From assembly GCA_001796335.1 (NCBI GenBank), contig MGMF01000015.1, positions 1-51,589 on the forward strand: a stretch of 51,589 nt of DNA. Direction: 5' to 3'. The stretch's first letter is position 1. The number at the start of each line of letters is the position of its first letter. A program made the translations under genes and the position numbers. Of the stretch, positions 1 through 7,601 are shown one piece after another. The notes below the pieces were generated by a model that had not been told where the DNA came from, did no database searches, and saw only the letters and a list, made by a program, of their open reading frames with translations. Source of the stretch: Chloroflexi bacterium GWB2_49_20 (lineage in GTDB: Bacteria > Chloroflexota > Anaerolineae > Anaerolineales > Villigracilaceae).

Positions 1-1026
1 CAGGTCATAGATAAGCTGTCCCACGGTCTCTTCAGGGTTTACCTTGAAGAATTCATAAAATGATCGGCTGGAGGAGACCACCCGGAGATCCTGATCCAGA
101 GAAATCAAGGGTTCACGCACAGTATTGATGACGCTCTCGGCAAATTCACTGACTTCATCTGCGGTTATTTTTATGATCTCCAGTTCTTTGCGGGTATTTT
201 CCAGCCCATTTTCTATCTCCCTGCGGGTGGCATCTGTCTGGTTAAGCGAGCGCGCCGTTACCAAAATCCCAATAACCAAAACAATTGTGTACGTCACTGC
301 CATGAGCGAGATGCCAAAGGTCGTATCGTACAACCCGGCTCGCTCCCCCATAAGACCGATCCAGCCCAGTACCACCGGAACGATGAGGGCGATGGGCAGC
401 ATGCGGAGGGTCAGAAGACCCGCATTGCCACTGTTATTAATTATCGCCATCAGTCCAATCTCAGATTGTGCGAAAAGCATGGACAGGCACAGGACGGTAA
501 AGGCTGCGCCCGTTTGAACCGGCATAAGCGTGTAGTCTAAAATGCCGAACAGTACCTTCGCACCATAAAAGTGGCCCACCACAGCCAACACAGCGATCAC
601 ACAGGCGGAGATGATCAGGTACTGGGCAGGGTGACGACCCTGGCGTGTTTCCCGATCCATAAGCAACAGGCCGATACCGACCAGAAGAAAATTCAAGGCG
701 GTATTTGGACCCATCCGGCCGGGGCTAAAGGTGCCAAAGGCGCCCACCGGTTCCTTGAACAAAAGTTGGTCAATCCCAAGATTCCAGCCGAACAGGTATT
801 GGCTGAGTGTAAGCAGACCGATCAAAGCCACTACGACAGCGCAAGCCTGTTTCAGGCTCTGAATGCGCCGGTCAGTCGGGTCAATCAACGCCAGCCTCAG
901 CGACACACCAGCCAGCAAAAACCCGACCGCAGCGTTGGCCTTTACCGAGAATGCGCCCAGTAAAAAGGTCTTCAATGCGGTAATGTCAAAGATCCAACCC
1001 AGGAGTACCAGGCAGCCGAAGAGCAC
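1..1026 (-). CDS. Membrane sensor protein with N-terminal TM region and PAS domain (3' end outside window)
   Basis: The reverse strand is open from about 1119 down to base 1. Read this way it gives several hydrophobic segments (for example around residues GIGLLL, VVVALIGLLTL, VLVIGILV), a short helical linker with NGLENTRKELEII, then a PAS-like start (FAESVINTVREPLISLDQDL, then FYEFFKVNPEETVGQLIYDL). This is the usual N-terminal layout of a membrane PAS histidine kinase or PAS-GGDEF protein; the output domain lies outside the window, so the class is open. No ATG is present in frame near the 5' end: GTG at 1026 is the first usual start, with CTG at 1053 or a non-canonical start further up also possible. 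Forward-strand ORFs here are its shadows. Confidence 0.75.
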   Translation of the reverse strand, partial: MLFGCLVLLGWIFDITALKTFLLGAFSVKANAAVGFLLAGVSLRLALIDPTDRRIQSLKQACAVVVALIGLLTLSQYLFGWNLGIDQLLFKEPVGAFGTFSPGRMGPNTALNFLLVGIGLLLMDRETRQGRHPAQYLIISACVIAVLAVVGHFYGAKVLFGILDYTLMPVQTGAAFTVLCLSMLFAQSEIGLMAIINNSGNAGLLTLRMLPIALIVPVVLGWIGLMGERAGLYDTTFGISLMAVTYTIVLVIGILVTARSLNQTDATRREIENGLENTRKELEIIKITADEVSEFAESVINTVREPLISLDQDLRVVSSSRSFYEFFKVNPEETVGQLIYDL

Positions 1027-1179
1027 GACAGCAAGGCTCCCAGCTCGCGCCAGGGATCTTAATTGCGAATTAAGGCGAACGACAGGATCTATGTTTCTAT
1101 TGGGTATGGCTGACCTCTTTTAAAGCTCAAATAGCTTGCGGGTCATGTTGACGAAGGTGCGAGCTGCACTCCCTTTTGT

Positions 1180-1462
1180 GTGTTAATTCTACCATAGGAT
1201 GGCGCAGGGTTTCGTGTACTCCTGGCCGAGCGGGAACCCCCTCCGCCTTCGGCACCTCCCATCTCAGACCTGACAGGTTTCATCGTGACCCGGATCGATT
1301 GTAAGTTCGTGCATCAGATCTCCCATCCCAGACCTGACAGGTTTTCACCGTGACTCGGATCAATCGTAAGTCCGTGCATCCAAGTCTGGCCGGTTGATAG
1401 GACTTCCACGGAAACCTGTCAGGTTTTTCTTCGACCTAAAAGGTTTCATCGTGACTTGAATC
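1180..1462. repeat. Direct-repeat block in intergenic spacer
   Basis: About 50-bp units recur: CCTGACAGGTTT, then CGTGAC, then GGATC(G/A)AT(T/C)GTAAG, then GTGCATC. Copies lie at about 1267-1315 and 1331-1380. A third begins near 1440 and resumes at 1702, being split by the MITE at 1463-1693. The CCTGACAGG / CCTGTCAGG core reappears at 1417, 1755 and 21600-22060. No gene is seen in the spacer between 1123 and 2172. Confidence 0.75.
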
Positions 1463-1693
1463 GTATCTACTTACCATATCAGATTTTGTCACTGCGAGCG
1501 CAGCGTGGCAGTCTCCTCTCCGGCAAGGGGATTGCCACCCCAAAAAGCATCGGGGTCTTCGGCGTCGCAGGGAGGACACGATAAGCCAGTGCGTATGTGC
1601 TCCTCGCAAAGACAGAAGATAGAGCTTTTTTGCATTGAACAGCAGCGTTCTGCCACTGTGGAATTAATCGCAATTATGGACGTGAGTAGATAC
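1463..1693. mobile_element. MITE copy A with 8-bp target duplication
   Basis: The element begins GTATCTACTTAC and ends GTGAGTAGATAC, so it has inverted termini. It is bounded on both sides by CTTGAATC (1455-1462 and 1694-1701), an 8-bp target duplication. It interrupts a unit of the surrounding direct repeat, which shows the empty-site sequence. Inside is a palindromic core (about 1487-1614) of the TGTCAYTGCGA...TCGCAAWGACA type. A second copy is at 33257-33476. No transposase is encoded, so it is non-autonomous; the mobilising transposase is not in the window. Confidence 0.85.
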
Positions 1694-1844
1694 CTTGAAT
1701 CAATCATAAGTCCGTGCATCCAAGTCTAGCCGGTTGATCAAACTTCCACGGAAACCTGTCAGGTTTTCAAGAGGATCAACCGACATACCCCCACAACCCA
1801 ATTGCCCTCGCGCCTCCCAAAGCCTGGCAGCATAACCACTCCTG

Positions 1845-1882
1845 CCTCCCCCAAATTCAACGCCTTCTGAATTTGGGGGAGG
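1845..1882. repeat. Palindromic repeat, 15-bp stem
   Basis: CCTCCCCCAAATTCA (1845-1859) pairs with TGAATTTGGGGGAGG (1868-1882). Related CCCCCAAAT / ATTTGGGGG palindromes occur at about 14687-14700 and 21640-21670, so this is a dispersed repeat family rather than a dedicated terminator. The rest of 1883-2005 holds nothing recognisable. Confidence 0.75.
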
Positions 1883-2005
1883 TGCCCCGAAGGGGCGGAG
1901 GGGGTTTACTCCCCACCCCTGGGGGATACTTCCCAATCTACCCCCACATCTGGCACACCCGCGCGGGCGGGTCTATATTACTCCCTTAAAAATCGGAATT
2001 GGGTC

Positions 2006-2034
2006 TTGTAATTTTAGAATATATGTTCTATTAT
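2006..2034 (+). promoter_or_regulatory. Promoter of capsid cluster with SOS-box-like operator
   Basis: TTGTAA (2006-2011) and TATTAT (2029-2034) are separated by 17 bp. The imperfect inverted repeat TAGAATATATGTTCTA (2015-2030) fills the spacer and overlaps the -10 box. It resembles the GAAC-N4-GTTC LexA boxes of Gram-positive bacteria with one mismatch (GAAT). The expected start of transcription is about 2041. The promoter is a sequence reading; LexA control is inference, since LexA sites in Chloroflexota are not uniform. Confidence 0.5.
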
Positions 2035-2040
2035 ATCCCT

Positions 2041-2073
2041 GGCAAGAGTCGCCCCCGGAATGCGACTCTTGCC
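2041..2073 (+). promoter_or_regulatory. Strong hairpin at predicted 5' end of capsid-cluster transcript
   Basis: GGCAAGAGTCGC (2041-2052) pairs perfectly with GCGACTCTTGCC (2062-2073), followed by GGTTGTTTTAAG. It lies just after the predicted promoter, so it would form the first bases of the mRNA. It could stabilise the 5' end, or the short U-rich run could make it a weak attenuator or terminator. Confidence 0.5.
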
Positions 2074-2172
2074 GGTTGTTTTAAGGGGGCGGCTCATGCC
2101 AGGACGAAGCGGCCATCGCACAGCATAGCATCCCCTGCGGGGGACAGGCCGCCAAAATGACAAGGAGTTAAC

Positions 2173-2421
2173 ATGCCTGAAAAAACTCTGGCCGGGCAGG
2201 CTTCCAGCCGGTGCCGGCTGGACCCCAAAGGCTGCAATGACCTGGCCGCCCTCAAAGAGAAGGTGGCCAACCTGGAGGCGGATGTGCTGACCAATACGCG
2301 CGAGATCCGCAACCTGATCGAACTGGCCGCCCAGATCAAGCTGCTCATGTCCCTGGCCATCGGCGGGGGAGCCATGTCGCTGCTCAACCTGGTCCTGTTC
2401 TTTCTCAACAATATTCACTGA
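2173..2421 (+). CDS. Small coiled-coil membrane protein, XhlA/holin-like
   Basis: 82 residues with a good ribosome site (AAGGAG) six bases before the ATG. Residues about 28-55 (LAALKEKVANLEADVLTNTR) look like an amphipathic coiled coil, and residues about 58-79 are a single hydrophobic C-terminal segment. This layout is that of XhlA-type phage membrane proteins, which act with a holin, but sequence similarity is not strong by eye. It is the first gene of the virion cluster and lies 17 bases before the portal gene. It may alternatively be a small structural or anchoring protein. GC and codon use match the following phage genes. Confidence 0.6.
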   Translation: MPEKTLAGQASSRCRLDPKGCNDLAALKEKVANLEADVLTNTREIRNLIELAAQIKLLMSLAIGGGAMSLLNLVLFFLNNIH

Positions 2422-2438
2422 CCTTGAAAGGACTTAAC

Positions 2439-3797
2439 ATGCCAACCCTTTTAGAACGCCTGCGCTCATTTGCAAACCCCGCCACACCACGCCCCACATT
2501 AACCGTAGTGGAAACCGACACCAATTTCTACACCGGCACATCCACCGCCGCCGACCTGTTCCGTGATCGCCTGGACTATGACCGCCTCACTATCCTGGCT
2601 GAAGCCTTGCGCGCATGGAGGACCAACCCCATTGCGCGCTGGATCGTGCAGCTCACCAATGTCTTTATCCTGGGCACGGGTATGGAATGGGAGTGTACGA
2701 ACAAACGTTCCAGTAAATTCCTCAAGGAATTTTGGGAACACCCGCTCAACCAGCTTGCTCTCCAACTTCCCAAGTGGCTCGACGAACAGACCCGGTCCGG
2801 AGATCTCTTTCTCCTGTTCTCAGTGGACGCCGCCGGCATGTCCTACGTGCGCGCCGTCCCTTCCGAGCGCATCAAAGAGATCCAATCCAAAGAGAACGAT
2901 TACCAGCAGGAAACCTTTTTCATCCAGGACGACTTGAACGCATCCCCCTGGCCGGCCTACAACCCCGCCGAACCGCAGACGACTTTCATGCTGCACTTCC
3001 CCATCAACCAGCCCGTAGGCTGCCAGTTCGGGGAGAGTGACCTGTCCCCCCTGCTCCCATGGATCGGACGGCTATCCACCATCGTTTCAGACCGCGTCAC
3101 CCTGAACCATGTGCGCTCGATGATCAGCTTTGTTATGCAAGGCAAGTTCATGGACCCGGCTTCAAAGCAGAAAAGGCAGCGTGAGATCGAGCTCCATCCT
3201 CCCAAGCAGGGATCGGTTCTGGTGACGGACGAGACCGAGGTTTGGAGTGTGTTGTCTGCCAAGCTGGATAGTTCGGATGCGAAAGAAGACATCCTGGCCG
3301 TCAAGAAGATGATCGCCGTCGGCGTAGGCGTACCCTTGCACTACCTGGCCGAACCCGAAAGCTCCACCCGCACCACAGCCGAAGCCGCCGGCACACCCAC
3401 TTTCAAGCGCTTCGATGACCGCCAAAGACAATTCAAGCACACCGTCTTGACCATCCTGCAAATTGCCCTGGCTGTTCGCCGGCACACGGACAAGAGCCTG
3501 CCGGCCGCACCGGAGATCGTGATCAACGCCGGAGATATTACAGAACGGGATAACAGCCTGCTCTCCCTGGCGGCTGCACGCGTGGAACCTGCCCTCGCTG
3601 ATCTCTATGACAGAAAGTTGATTGAAGAGCCGGAGTATCTACGGATTTTCTACCGCATGATCGGAGAATTACTGGACGAAGAAAAGATACCCACCTCCGG
3701 TTTGCGCAAAGACATCAACAAACCCACCGGCACCGGCCAGATCGCCGATCAGCCCACACCCGAAGACCAGGAACCCCAAGAGGACACACCCGAATGA
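2439..3797 (+). CDS. Phage portal protein
   Basis: 452 residues from ATG 2439, which sits seven bases after AAAGGA; the upstream TTG at 2424 has no such site. Portal proteins form the dodecameric ring at one vertex of the capsid through which DNA passes. The order of features fits: an early Tyr/Arg-rich segment with WRTNPIARWIV, a mid region with RSGDLFLLFSVDAAG and VRAVPSERI, then GESDLSPLLPWI and a C-terminal helical part containing GVPLHYLAEPESSTRTTAEA, a motif of the portal/phage head family. The acidic Pro-rich tail is probably disordered. Neighbours (protease-capsid, connector) support the call. No large terminase gene precedes it, which is unusual. Confidence 0.8.
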   Translation: MPTLLERLRSFANPATPRPTLTVVETDTNFYTGTSTAADLFRDRLDYDRLTILAEALRAWRTNPIARWIVQLTNVFILGTGMEWECTNKRSSKFLKEFWEHPLNQLALQLPKWLDEQTRSGDLFLLFSVDAAGMSYVRAVPSERIKEIQSKENDYQQETFFIQDDLNASPWPAYNPAEPQTTFMLHFPINQPVGCQFGESDLSPLLPWIGRLSTIVSDRVTLNHVRSMISFVMQGKFMDPASKQKRQREIELHPPKQGSVLVTDETEVWSVLSAKLDSSDAKEDILAVKKMIAVGVGVPLHYLAEPESSTRTTAEAAGTPTFKRFDDRQRQFKHTVLTILQIALAVRRHTDKSLPAAPEIVINAGDITERDNSLLSLAAARVEPALADLYDRKLIEEPEYLRIFYRMIGELLDEEKIPTSGLRKDINKPTGTGQIADQPTPEDQEPQEDTPE

Positions 3798-3820
3798 TCC
3801 TGTTCTTCCCACCCCATGTT

Positions 3821-3852
3821 CTTCTTCGTGTCTTTGTGCCTTAGTGGTTAAT
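3821..3852 (+). repeat. CTTTGTG-type dispersed repeat, copy before capsid gene
   Basis: CTTCTTCGTGTCTTTGTGCC followed by TTAGTGGTTAAT. Near-copies lie at 6641-6672, 8088-8120, 9010-9041 and 9085-9113, each just upstream of the ribosome site of the next phage gene. Degenerate versions are at 18210-18230, 28080-28105 and 37019-37048 outside the cluster. Confidence 0.75.
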
Positions 3853-3881
3853 ATATTTTTCCCTCAATAAAGGAGTAACCC

Positions 3882-5969
3882 ATGCCAGAACAATTCCTTT
3901 CCCAACCCTATCTTTCCAATGCTTCTCTTCCCCCCATTTTAGGTTTTCAAAATGGGGGGATCGAGGGGGGCAAAGCAGACATGCTCAGCAAGATCGAATC
4001 GGGAGAGATCGACCACCTCGACTTTCAGGCCGTGGTTTTCAAAGGTGGCAAGAACAGAAACTTCTATCGCTTCCCCGATGCGGAAATGTCCTCTTTCGCC
4101 GCCACATACGAAGGCCGTCCCTTCCTGCGCAACCATGACGAGTATGACATTGACGCCAGGGATGGCACGATCCTGCGCTCGTTTTACCTGATGGGTGAAT
4201 TATGCCAGGACATTCGCCTCACTACACGCAAAGGCATGATCTCCCTGCTCGAAGGCCAGATCGACCGCTTTTCCATCGGCTGGTTCTTCGACAAGGTTAC
4301 CTGCTCCGTCTGCACCCAGGACTTCCGCACCTGCCACCACTGGCCAGGACGTGAATACACCGTGTCACATGACAACGTGCAAACAAATGTTCTATGTGAA
4401 GTCATCTTCTCAGGTCTCTCCGGCAAGGAAACATCCGCCGTTAATGTCCCCGCCGTTGAAGGCACATCCATCCTGGCCAACCTCAAGGCCAATACCGTAG
4501 GGGCTGGGTCTCCCAGCCCAACAACGTCCCGGCGTACTTCCGGGAAGGAGAAAGAATCAATGACCGCACCAATCTTAAGCACCACACCGCAAGACCCGCC
4601 AGCCGACAATATGCCGGCACAGACCACAGAGGGAGCGAAGTTACTCGCGCAACAATGTGGTTTCGTTCTGACCGCCGCCCTCAATGCCTCCAACCTGCCC
4701 GAACTCACCCGGGCACGCATCAAGCGCCAATTCGACGGCCAGGTCTTCCAGCTTGCCACTCTCGACGCCGAGATCGAAGCCGCGCGCACAGAGGTAGCCA
4801 GCCTTTCTGCAGCCAGCCTGGTACAGGGACCAGCGCGCATATCTGGCATGGCCGCCAGCGCAGATCAGGTCTCCGCCGCAGTGGATGATCTGCTTGGCGC
4901 ACCCCGCTCAGCCGGCCAGGAGAACCTCAAGCCCGCCCGCTTGTCCGGCATCCGTGAGCTCTACCTGCTCACCACTGGAGATTATGAACTCCACGGCGGA
5001 TTTTATCCGGAGCGGGCATCTCTGGCCACCACCTCAGACTTCTCCGGCCTGGTCAAGAACGCTCTCAACAAGGTGGTTGCCCGCCAGTGGGAAGCCCTGG
5101 GACGTGCCGGTTATGACTGGTGGCAGTCCATCGTCAAGGTCGAGCACTTCGAGAGCCTGAACGACATCACCGGTATTCTTACCGGCACAGTCGGGGCATT
5201 ATCCACCGTCGCAGAACAGGGCGAGTACACCGAACTGCCCATCGGTGACAGCCCCGAGACCGCTTCCTTCACCAAGTACGGCAATTACATCCCGCTCACA
5301 TTGGAGTTGATTGACCGTGACGAGACCCGCAAGCTCAAGCAGTACCCCATCGAGCTTGCCAACGCAGGCATCCGAAACATCTCAAAGCTGATTGCAGCCG
5401 TGTTCACCGACAATGCGGCCATTGGGCCGACTATGGCAGACACCGGCGCTTTGTTCAATACCACCGCAGTCACCACCCTCGGCGGGCACAAGAACCTGCT
5501 CACCACCGCTCTGACAGCCGCCGAATGGGATGTGGTTGCAGCCGCCATGTACAACCAGCCCATGCTCATCAAACAGGCCGCCGGGTACTATGGCACAGGT
5601 TCGAAGATGGCAGTCGAGCCCCGTTTCTGTCTGGTACCGCGCGCTCTCCGCAAGGCCGCCTTCGATGCCTTCCTGAACGCCTGGGATGTGACCGACAACA
5701 AGCACAGCGAGAATCTGCTCAAGGGCAATGTGGTGCCGTTGGTTGTGCCCGAATGGACAGACGCCACCGATTGGGCGGCAGTCGCAGATCCCGCCATCGT
5801 GCCAGGCATCGTACTGGGCGAACGCTTTGGCATCAAGCCGGAGATCTTCATCGCCAACCGTGAGACCGCCCCCGCCGTGTTCATGAATGACGAACACCGC
5901 CTCAAGGTTCGCCACTTCCTGGCCGTCCTGGTCCAGGACTTCCGACCGTTGCATAAGAGCAACGTCTAA
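3882..5969 (+). CDS. Prohead protease fused in frame to major capsid protein
   Basis: 695-residue open frame with AAGGAG before ATG 3882. Residues about 28-200 look like an HK97-type prohead protease: His85 in FLRNHDEYD and Ser131 in QIDRFSIGWFF are the likely catalytic pair, and there is an unusual CxxC...C-H cluster after it. Residues about 227-695 form the major capsid protein. The two parts are joined by about 15 residues encoded by a dispersed palindromic repeat (4497-4541). Residues 14-27 are also encoded by a CCCCCATTTT-type palindrome. Normally these are two genes; the repeat seems to have removed the stop between them. An internal start (see 4560) probably supplies free capsid protein. 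Confidence 0.8.
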   Translation: MPEQFLSQPYLSNASLPPILGFQNGGIEGGKADMLSKIESGEIDHLDFQAVVFKGGKNRNFYRFPDAEMSSFAATYEGRPFLRNHDEYDIDARDGTILRSFYLMGELCQDIRLTTRKGMISLLEGQIDRFSIGWFFDKVTCSVCTQDFRTCHHWPGREYTVSHDNVQTNVLCEVIFSGLSGKETSAVNVPAVEGTSILANLKANTVGAGSPSPTTSRRTSGKEKESMTAPILSTTPQDPPADNMPAQTTEGAKLLAQQCGFVLTAALNASNLPELTRARIKRQFDGQVFQLATLDAEIEAARTEVASLSAASLVQGPARISGMAASADQVSAAVDDLLGAPRSAGQENLKPARLSGIRELYLLTTGDYELHGGFYPERASLATTSDFSGLVKNALNKVVARQWEALGRAGYDWWQSIVKVEHFESLNDITGILTGTVGALSTVAEQGEYTELPIGDSPETASFTKYGNYIPLTLELIDRDETRKLKQYPIELANAGIRNISKLIAAVFTDNAAIGPTMADTGALFNTTAVTTLGGHKNLLTTALTAAEWDVVAAAMYNQPMLIKQAAGYYGTGSKMAVEPRFCLVPRALRKAAFDAFLNAWDVTDNKHSENLLKGNVVPLVVPEWTDATDWAAVADPAIVPGIVLGERFGIKPEIFIANRETAPAVFMNDEHRLKVRHFLAVLVQDFRPLHKSNV
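4497..4541 (+). repeat. 45-bp palindromic repeat inside protease-capsid frame
   Basis: Starts GTAGGGGCTGGGTCTCCCAG and ends with GTCCCGGCGTACTTCC. The same 45-bp sequence, about 80-85% alike, lies at 7324-7368 inside another phage gene and is read in the same frame (VGAG.P.P.TSRRTS). Shorter relatives (GTAGGGGC-GGG...CCC-GCCC) lie outside coding sequence at 5973-5996 and 8943-8965. Confidence 0.85.
4560..5969 (+). CDS. Major capsid protein from internal start (alternative product)
   Basis: ATG 4560 is in frame with the fusion at residue 227. It has a strong ribosome site, AAGGAG at 4545-4550, nine bases upstream and directly after the repeat. The product of 469 residues begins MTAPILSTTPQDPP, has a helical Ala-rich N-terminus (possible scaffold-like delta region), and a C-terminal part with YTELPIGDSPETASFTKYG, SEPRF-like AVEPRFCLVPRALR and PGIVLGERFGIKPEIFIANR, a pattern of HK97-fold capsid proteins. 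This is probably the original capsid gene; whether the cell makes fused, free or both forms cannot be told from sequence. Confidence 0.65.
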   Translation: MTAPILSTTPQDPPADNMPAQTTEGAKLLAQQCGFVLTAALNASNLPELTRARIKRQFDGQVFQLATLDAEIEAARTEVASLSAASLVQGPARISGMAASADQVSAAVDDLLGAPRSAGQENLKPARLSGIRELYLLTTGDYELHGGFYPERASLATTSDFSGLVKNALNKVVARQWEALGRAGYDWWQSIVKVEHFESLNDITGILTGTVGALSTVAEQGEYTELPIGDSPETASFTKYGNYIPLTLELIDRDETRKLKQYPIELANAGIRNISKLIAAVFTDNAAIGPTMADTGALFNTTAVTTLGGHKNLLTTALTAAEWDVVAAAMYNQPMLIKQAAGYYGTGSKMAVEPRFCLVPRALRKAAFDAFLNAWDVTDNKHSENLLKGNVVPLVVPEWTDATDWAAVADPAIVPGIVLGERFGIKPEIFIANRETAPAVFMNDEHRLKVRHFLAVLVQDFRPLHKSNV

Positions 5970-6071
5970 TCGTAGGGGCAGGGTTTCCCTGCCCATCTTT
6001 CCTTCGTACCTACGTCCCGGCCTCTTTTTCCGGGATTGTGGTTACAAATTCTTTCAACAGGAGAATAGATC

Positions 6072-6572
6072 ATGATCCATAACACGCACGTTTCCCAATT
6101 CATCCCACCCACCGCTTTTCATCCGGTCACCGGCACATTCACCTGGGTAGCCGGCGCAGTGGCCGGAACCATCGCCATGAACCGCGCCGCCGCCAATGAG
6201 ACTTCGGTCATCAACATCCCCATCCTCATCCCCTCCAATTCGATTGCCCTGCAAGGCGCAAAACTGGTCAGCATCGAAATCGATTATGAGTTCTTCACCG
6301 CAGAACCGACCTCCTTAACCCCAGTCATCAACAAGGTCACGCGCGGCGTAGACACCGCAGTCGCAGTCGTGGCCGCCCAGGCCTTCTCCCAATCCCCCAC
6401 CGCCGCCAACAGCAAGACCGTTGATCAACACCGCCTGACTTTGACCCTGACCACACCCATCTGGGTTGACAATGATGAGTACGTCCTGGTCGAACTCTCA
6501 CTGGTTGCCGGCGCAGGTGGCAACACCGCCAAGTTCCTCGGCGCAGTGGCAAACTTCACCCTTCGAGTTTAA
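6072..6572 (+). CDS. Putative phage structural (decoration/head) protein
   Basis: 166 residues, ATG preceded by CAGGAG. Sequence is rich in Val, Thr, Ala and predicted beta strands, with no Cys, signal peptide or membrane segment. It carries no motif I recognise. Its place directly after the major capsid gene, in the same direction and with the same GC-rich codon use, is where capsid decoration or head-completion proteins usually are; that function is inferred from position only. Confidence 0.6.
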   Translation: MIHNTHVSQFIPPTAFHPVTGTFTWVAGAVAGTIAMNRAAANETSVINIPILIPSNSIALQGAKLVSIEIDYEFFTAEPTSLTPVINKVTRGVDTAVAVVAAQAFSQSPTAANSKTVDQHRLTLTLTTPIWVDNDEYVLVELSLVAGAGGNTAKFLGAVANFTLRV

Positions 6573-6698
6573 AGGCTAAACCTCCTGGCCTTTATTCCAG
6601 GCGGGAGGGACGCTCACCCTCCCGCCTTCCCCCCAAAGGTTCTTCTTAGTGTCTTCGTGCCTTTGTGGTTACAAATTCTTTCAACAAGGAGATCACCC

Positions 6699-7067
6699 AT
6701 GAAAGACCGCGCACGCATGATCATCGCTTTACTGGCAGGCATCCTCTTCATCGTCCTGAACGCCATCTTCCCAGACCTGCCCTTCACCGAAAACCAGACC
6801 ATTGTATTTGTCGGGTTGATCGGTGCTTACATTCTTGGCGAAGGTCTGGAAGGCCAAAGACTTGCAGATAATTTCAGGTTAGTCCTGCGCTCAAATAAAT
6901 TCCATGCGCTGGTGGCAGGGCTGTTAATAGTGACTGTACGATCATTTCTGCCAAACTTTCCCCTGTCAGAAGCACAACTTGCCGAACTTGTTTCCATCCT
7001 GGCCGTTCTCATCGTGGGTGCAGGAGTGCAGGGAGCTATAGATAATGCCGGCCAACCAAAGGGTTAA
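6699..7067 (+). CDS. Small multi-pass membrane protein, holin-like
   Basis: 122 residues from ATG 6699, nine bases after AAGGAG; the frame extends upstream but without a ribosome site and into the CTTTGTG repeat. Four hydrophobic stretches are visible (about residues 7-25, 33-50, 67-84 and 97-114), with short charged loops. Size, topology and location among virion genes suit a phage holin, the protein that makes pores for lysin release, but no lysin gene is seen nearby. It could equally be a membrane protein without lytic role. The stop overlaps the next gene by 23 bases. Confidence 0.6.
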   Translation: MKDRARMIIALLAGILFIVLNAIFPDLPFTENQTIVFVGLIGAYILGEGLEGQRLADNFRLVLRSNKFHALVAGLLIVTVRSFLPNFPLSEAQLAELVSILAVLIVGAGVQGAIDNAGQPKG

Positions 7068-7305
7068 AGGGATTGTTACAAACCATCCCTATTTATCCCG
7101 CCCCGCCAACCGTAAGCCGATCAACTGCAACCAGGACCATGAATCCATTGCCAAGGACATCGCTCTCAAATATGGTGGTGACGTGCTGATTTGGGAATAC
7201 GATCCACAATCCAATTCCCTGTTCGTCATGTTCACCAATCACCGTAAGTTTAGATTGTTTTTTTCGCAGATCCCCGAAAGGGGAGAGGAGATTTCAAATG
7301 ACTAA
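7045..7305 (+). CDS. Small uncharacterised protein, paralogue of next gene
   Basis: 86 residues. The start overlaps the end of the holin-like gene and its own end overlaps the next gene by 8 bases, which suggests translational coupling. The C-terminal half (IAKDIALKYGGDVLIWEYDP, then SLFVMFTNHRKFRLFF) aligns with the next gene's VVKDYEHQFKGEVLRWRLNK and LIILFVDGRKFHFLL. I do not recognise the family. A compact alpha-beta fold of about 45 residues with an RKF motif is shared by both. Confidence 0.55.
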   Translation: MPANQRVKGIVTNHPYLSRPANRKPINCNQDHESIAKDIALKYGGDVLIWEYDPQSNSLFVMFTNHRKFRLFFSQIPERGEEISND

Positions 7306-7540
7306 GAGAAAAGATAATTCACAGGTAGGGGCGGGGTTACCCCGCCCGGCAACGTCCCGGCGTACTTCCATTCCATCCCTCAATTCAAAATTCGAGGCCG
7401 TTGTCAAGGATTATGAACACCAATTCAAAGGCGAAGTCCTGCGTTGGCGGCTGAATAAAGGTGAAAACGAGTTGATCATTTTATTCGTGGATGGCCGCAA
7501 GTTCCATTTCCTGCTGCCCGTTGCCTGGATAAAGGCATAA
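7298..7540 (+). CDS. Small uncharacterised protein, paralogue of previous gene, carrying in-frame repeat
   Basis: 80 residues, ATG 7298 behind GGAGAGGAG. Residues about 10-24 (VGAGLPRPATSRRTS) are encoded by the same 45-bp repeat that joins protease to capsid. The remaining C-terminal 45 residues match the preceding protein, so the two are tandem duplicates, one with a repeat insertion in its N-terminal part. Function unknown. Confidence 0.55.
   Translation: MTKRKDNSQVGAGLPRPATSRRTSIPSLNSKFEAVVKDYEHQFKGEVLRWRLNKGENELIILFVDGRKFHFLLPVAWIKA
7324..7368 (+). repeat. 45-bp palindromic repeat inside small phage gene
   Basis: Second copy of the repeat at 4497-4541, again inside a coding frame and without a stop codon. 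The palindromic part is GGGGCGGGGT / ACCCCGCCC, followed by GTCCCGGCGTACTTCC. Confidence 0.85.
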
Positions 7541-7548
7541 ACCCATGT

Positions 7549-7582
7549 CCGCCCGAGTAGTGGCGGATCATTGACCCGCCCA
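7549..7582. repeat. Dispersed repeat related to the tRNA-Lys-linked tandem repeat
   Basis: CCGCCCGAGTAGTGGCGGAT followed by CATTGACCCGCCC. It matches the 27-bp unit next to tRNA-Lys (CTCGCCCGGGTAGTGGCGAA, then TTCTTGA). It fills the gap between two phage genes. Confidence 0.7.
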
Positions 7583-7601
7583 GACTTAAGGAAGATGTAA
7601 T

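Noticed and set aside
125-1123. Forward ORFs
   Set aside because: The reverse strand encodes a continuous membrane-PAS protein; these are shadows.
1479-1936. Short ORFs on both strands
   Set aside because: They lie in the MITE and palindromic repeats.
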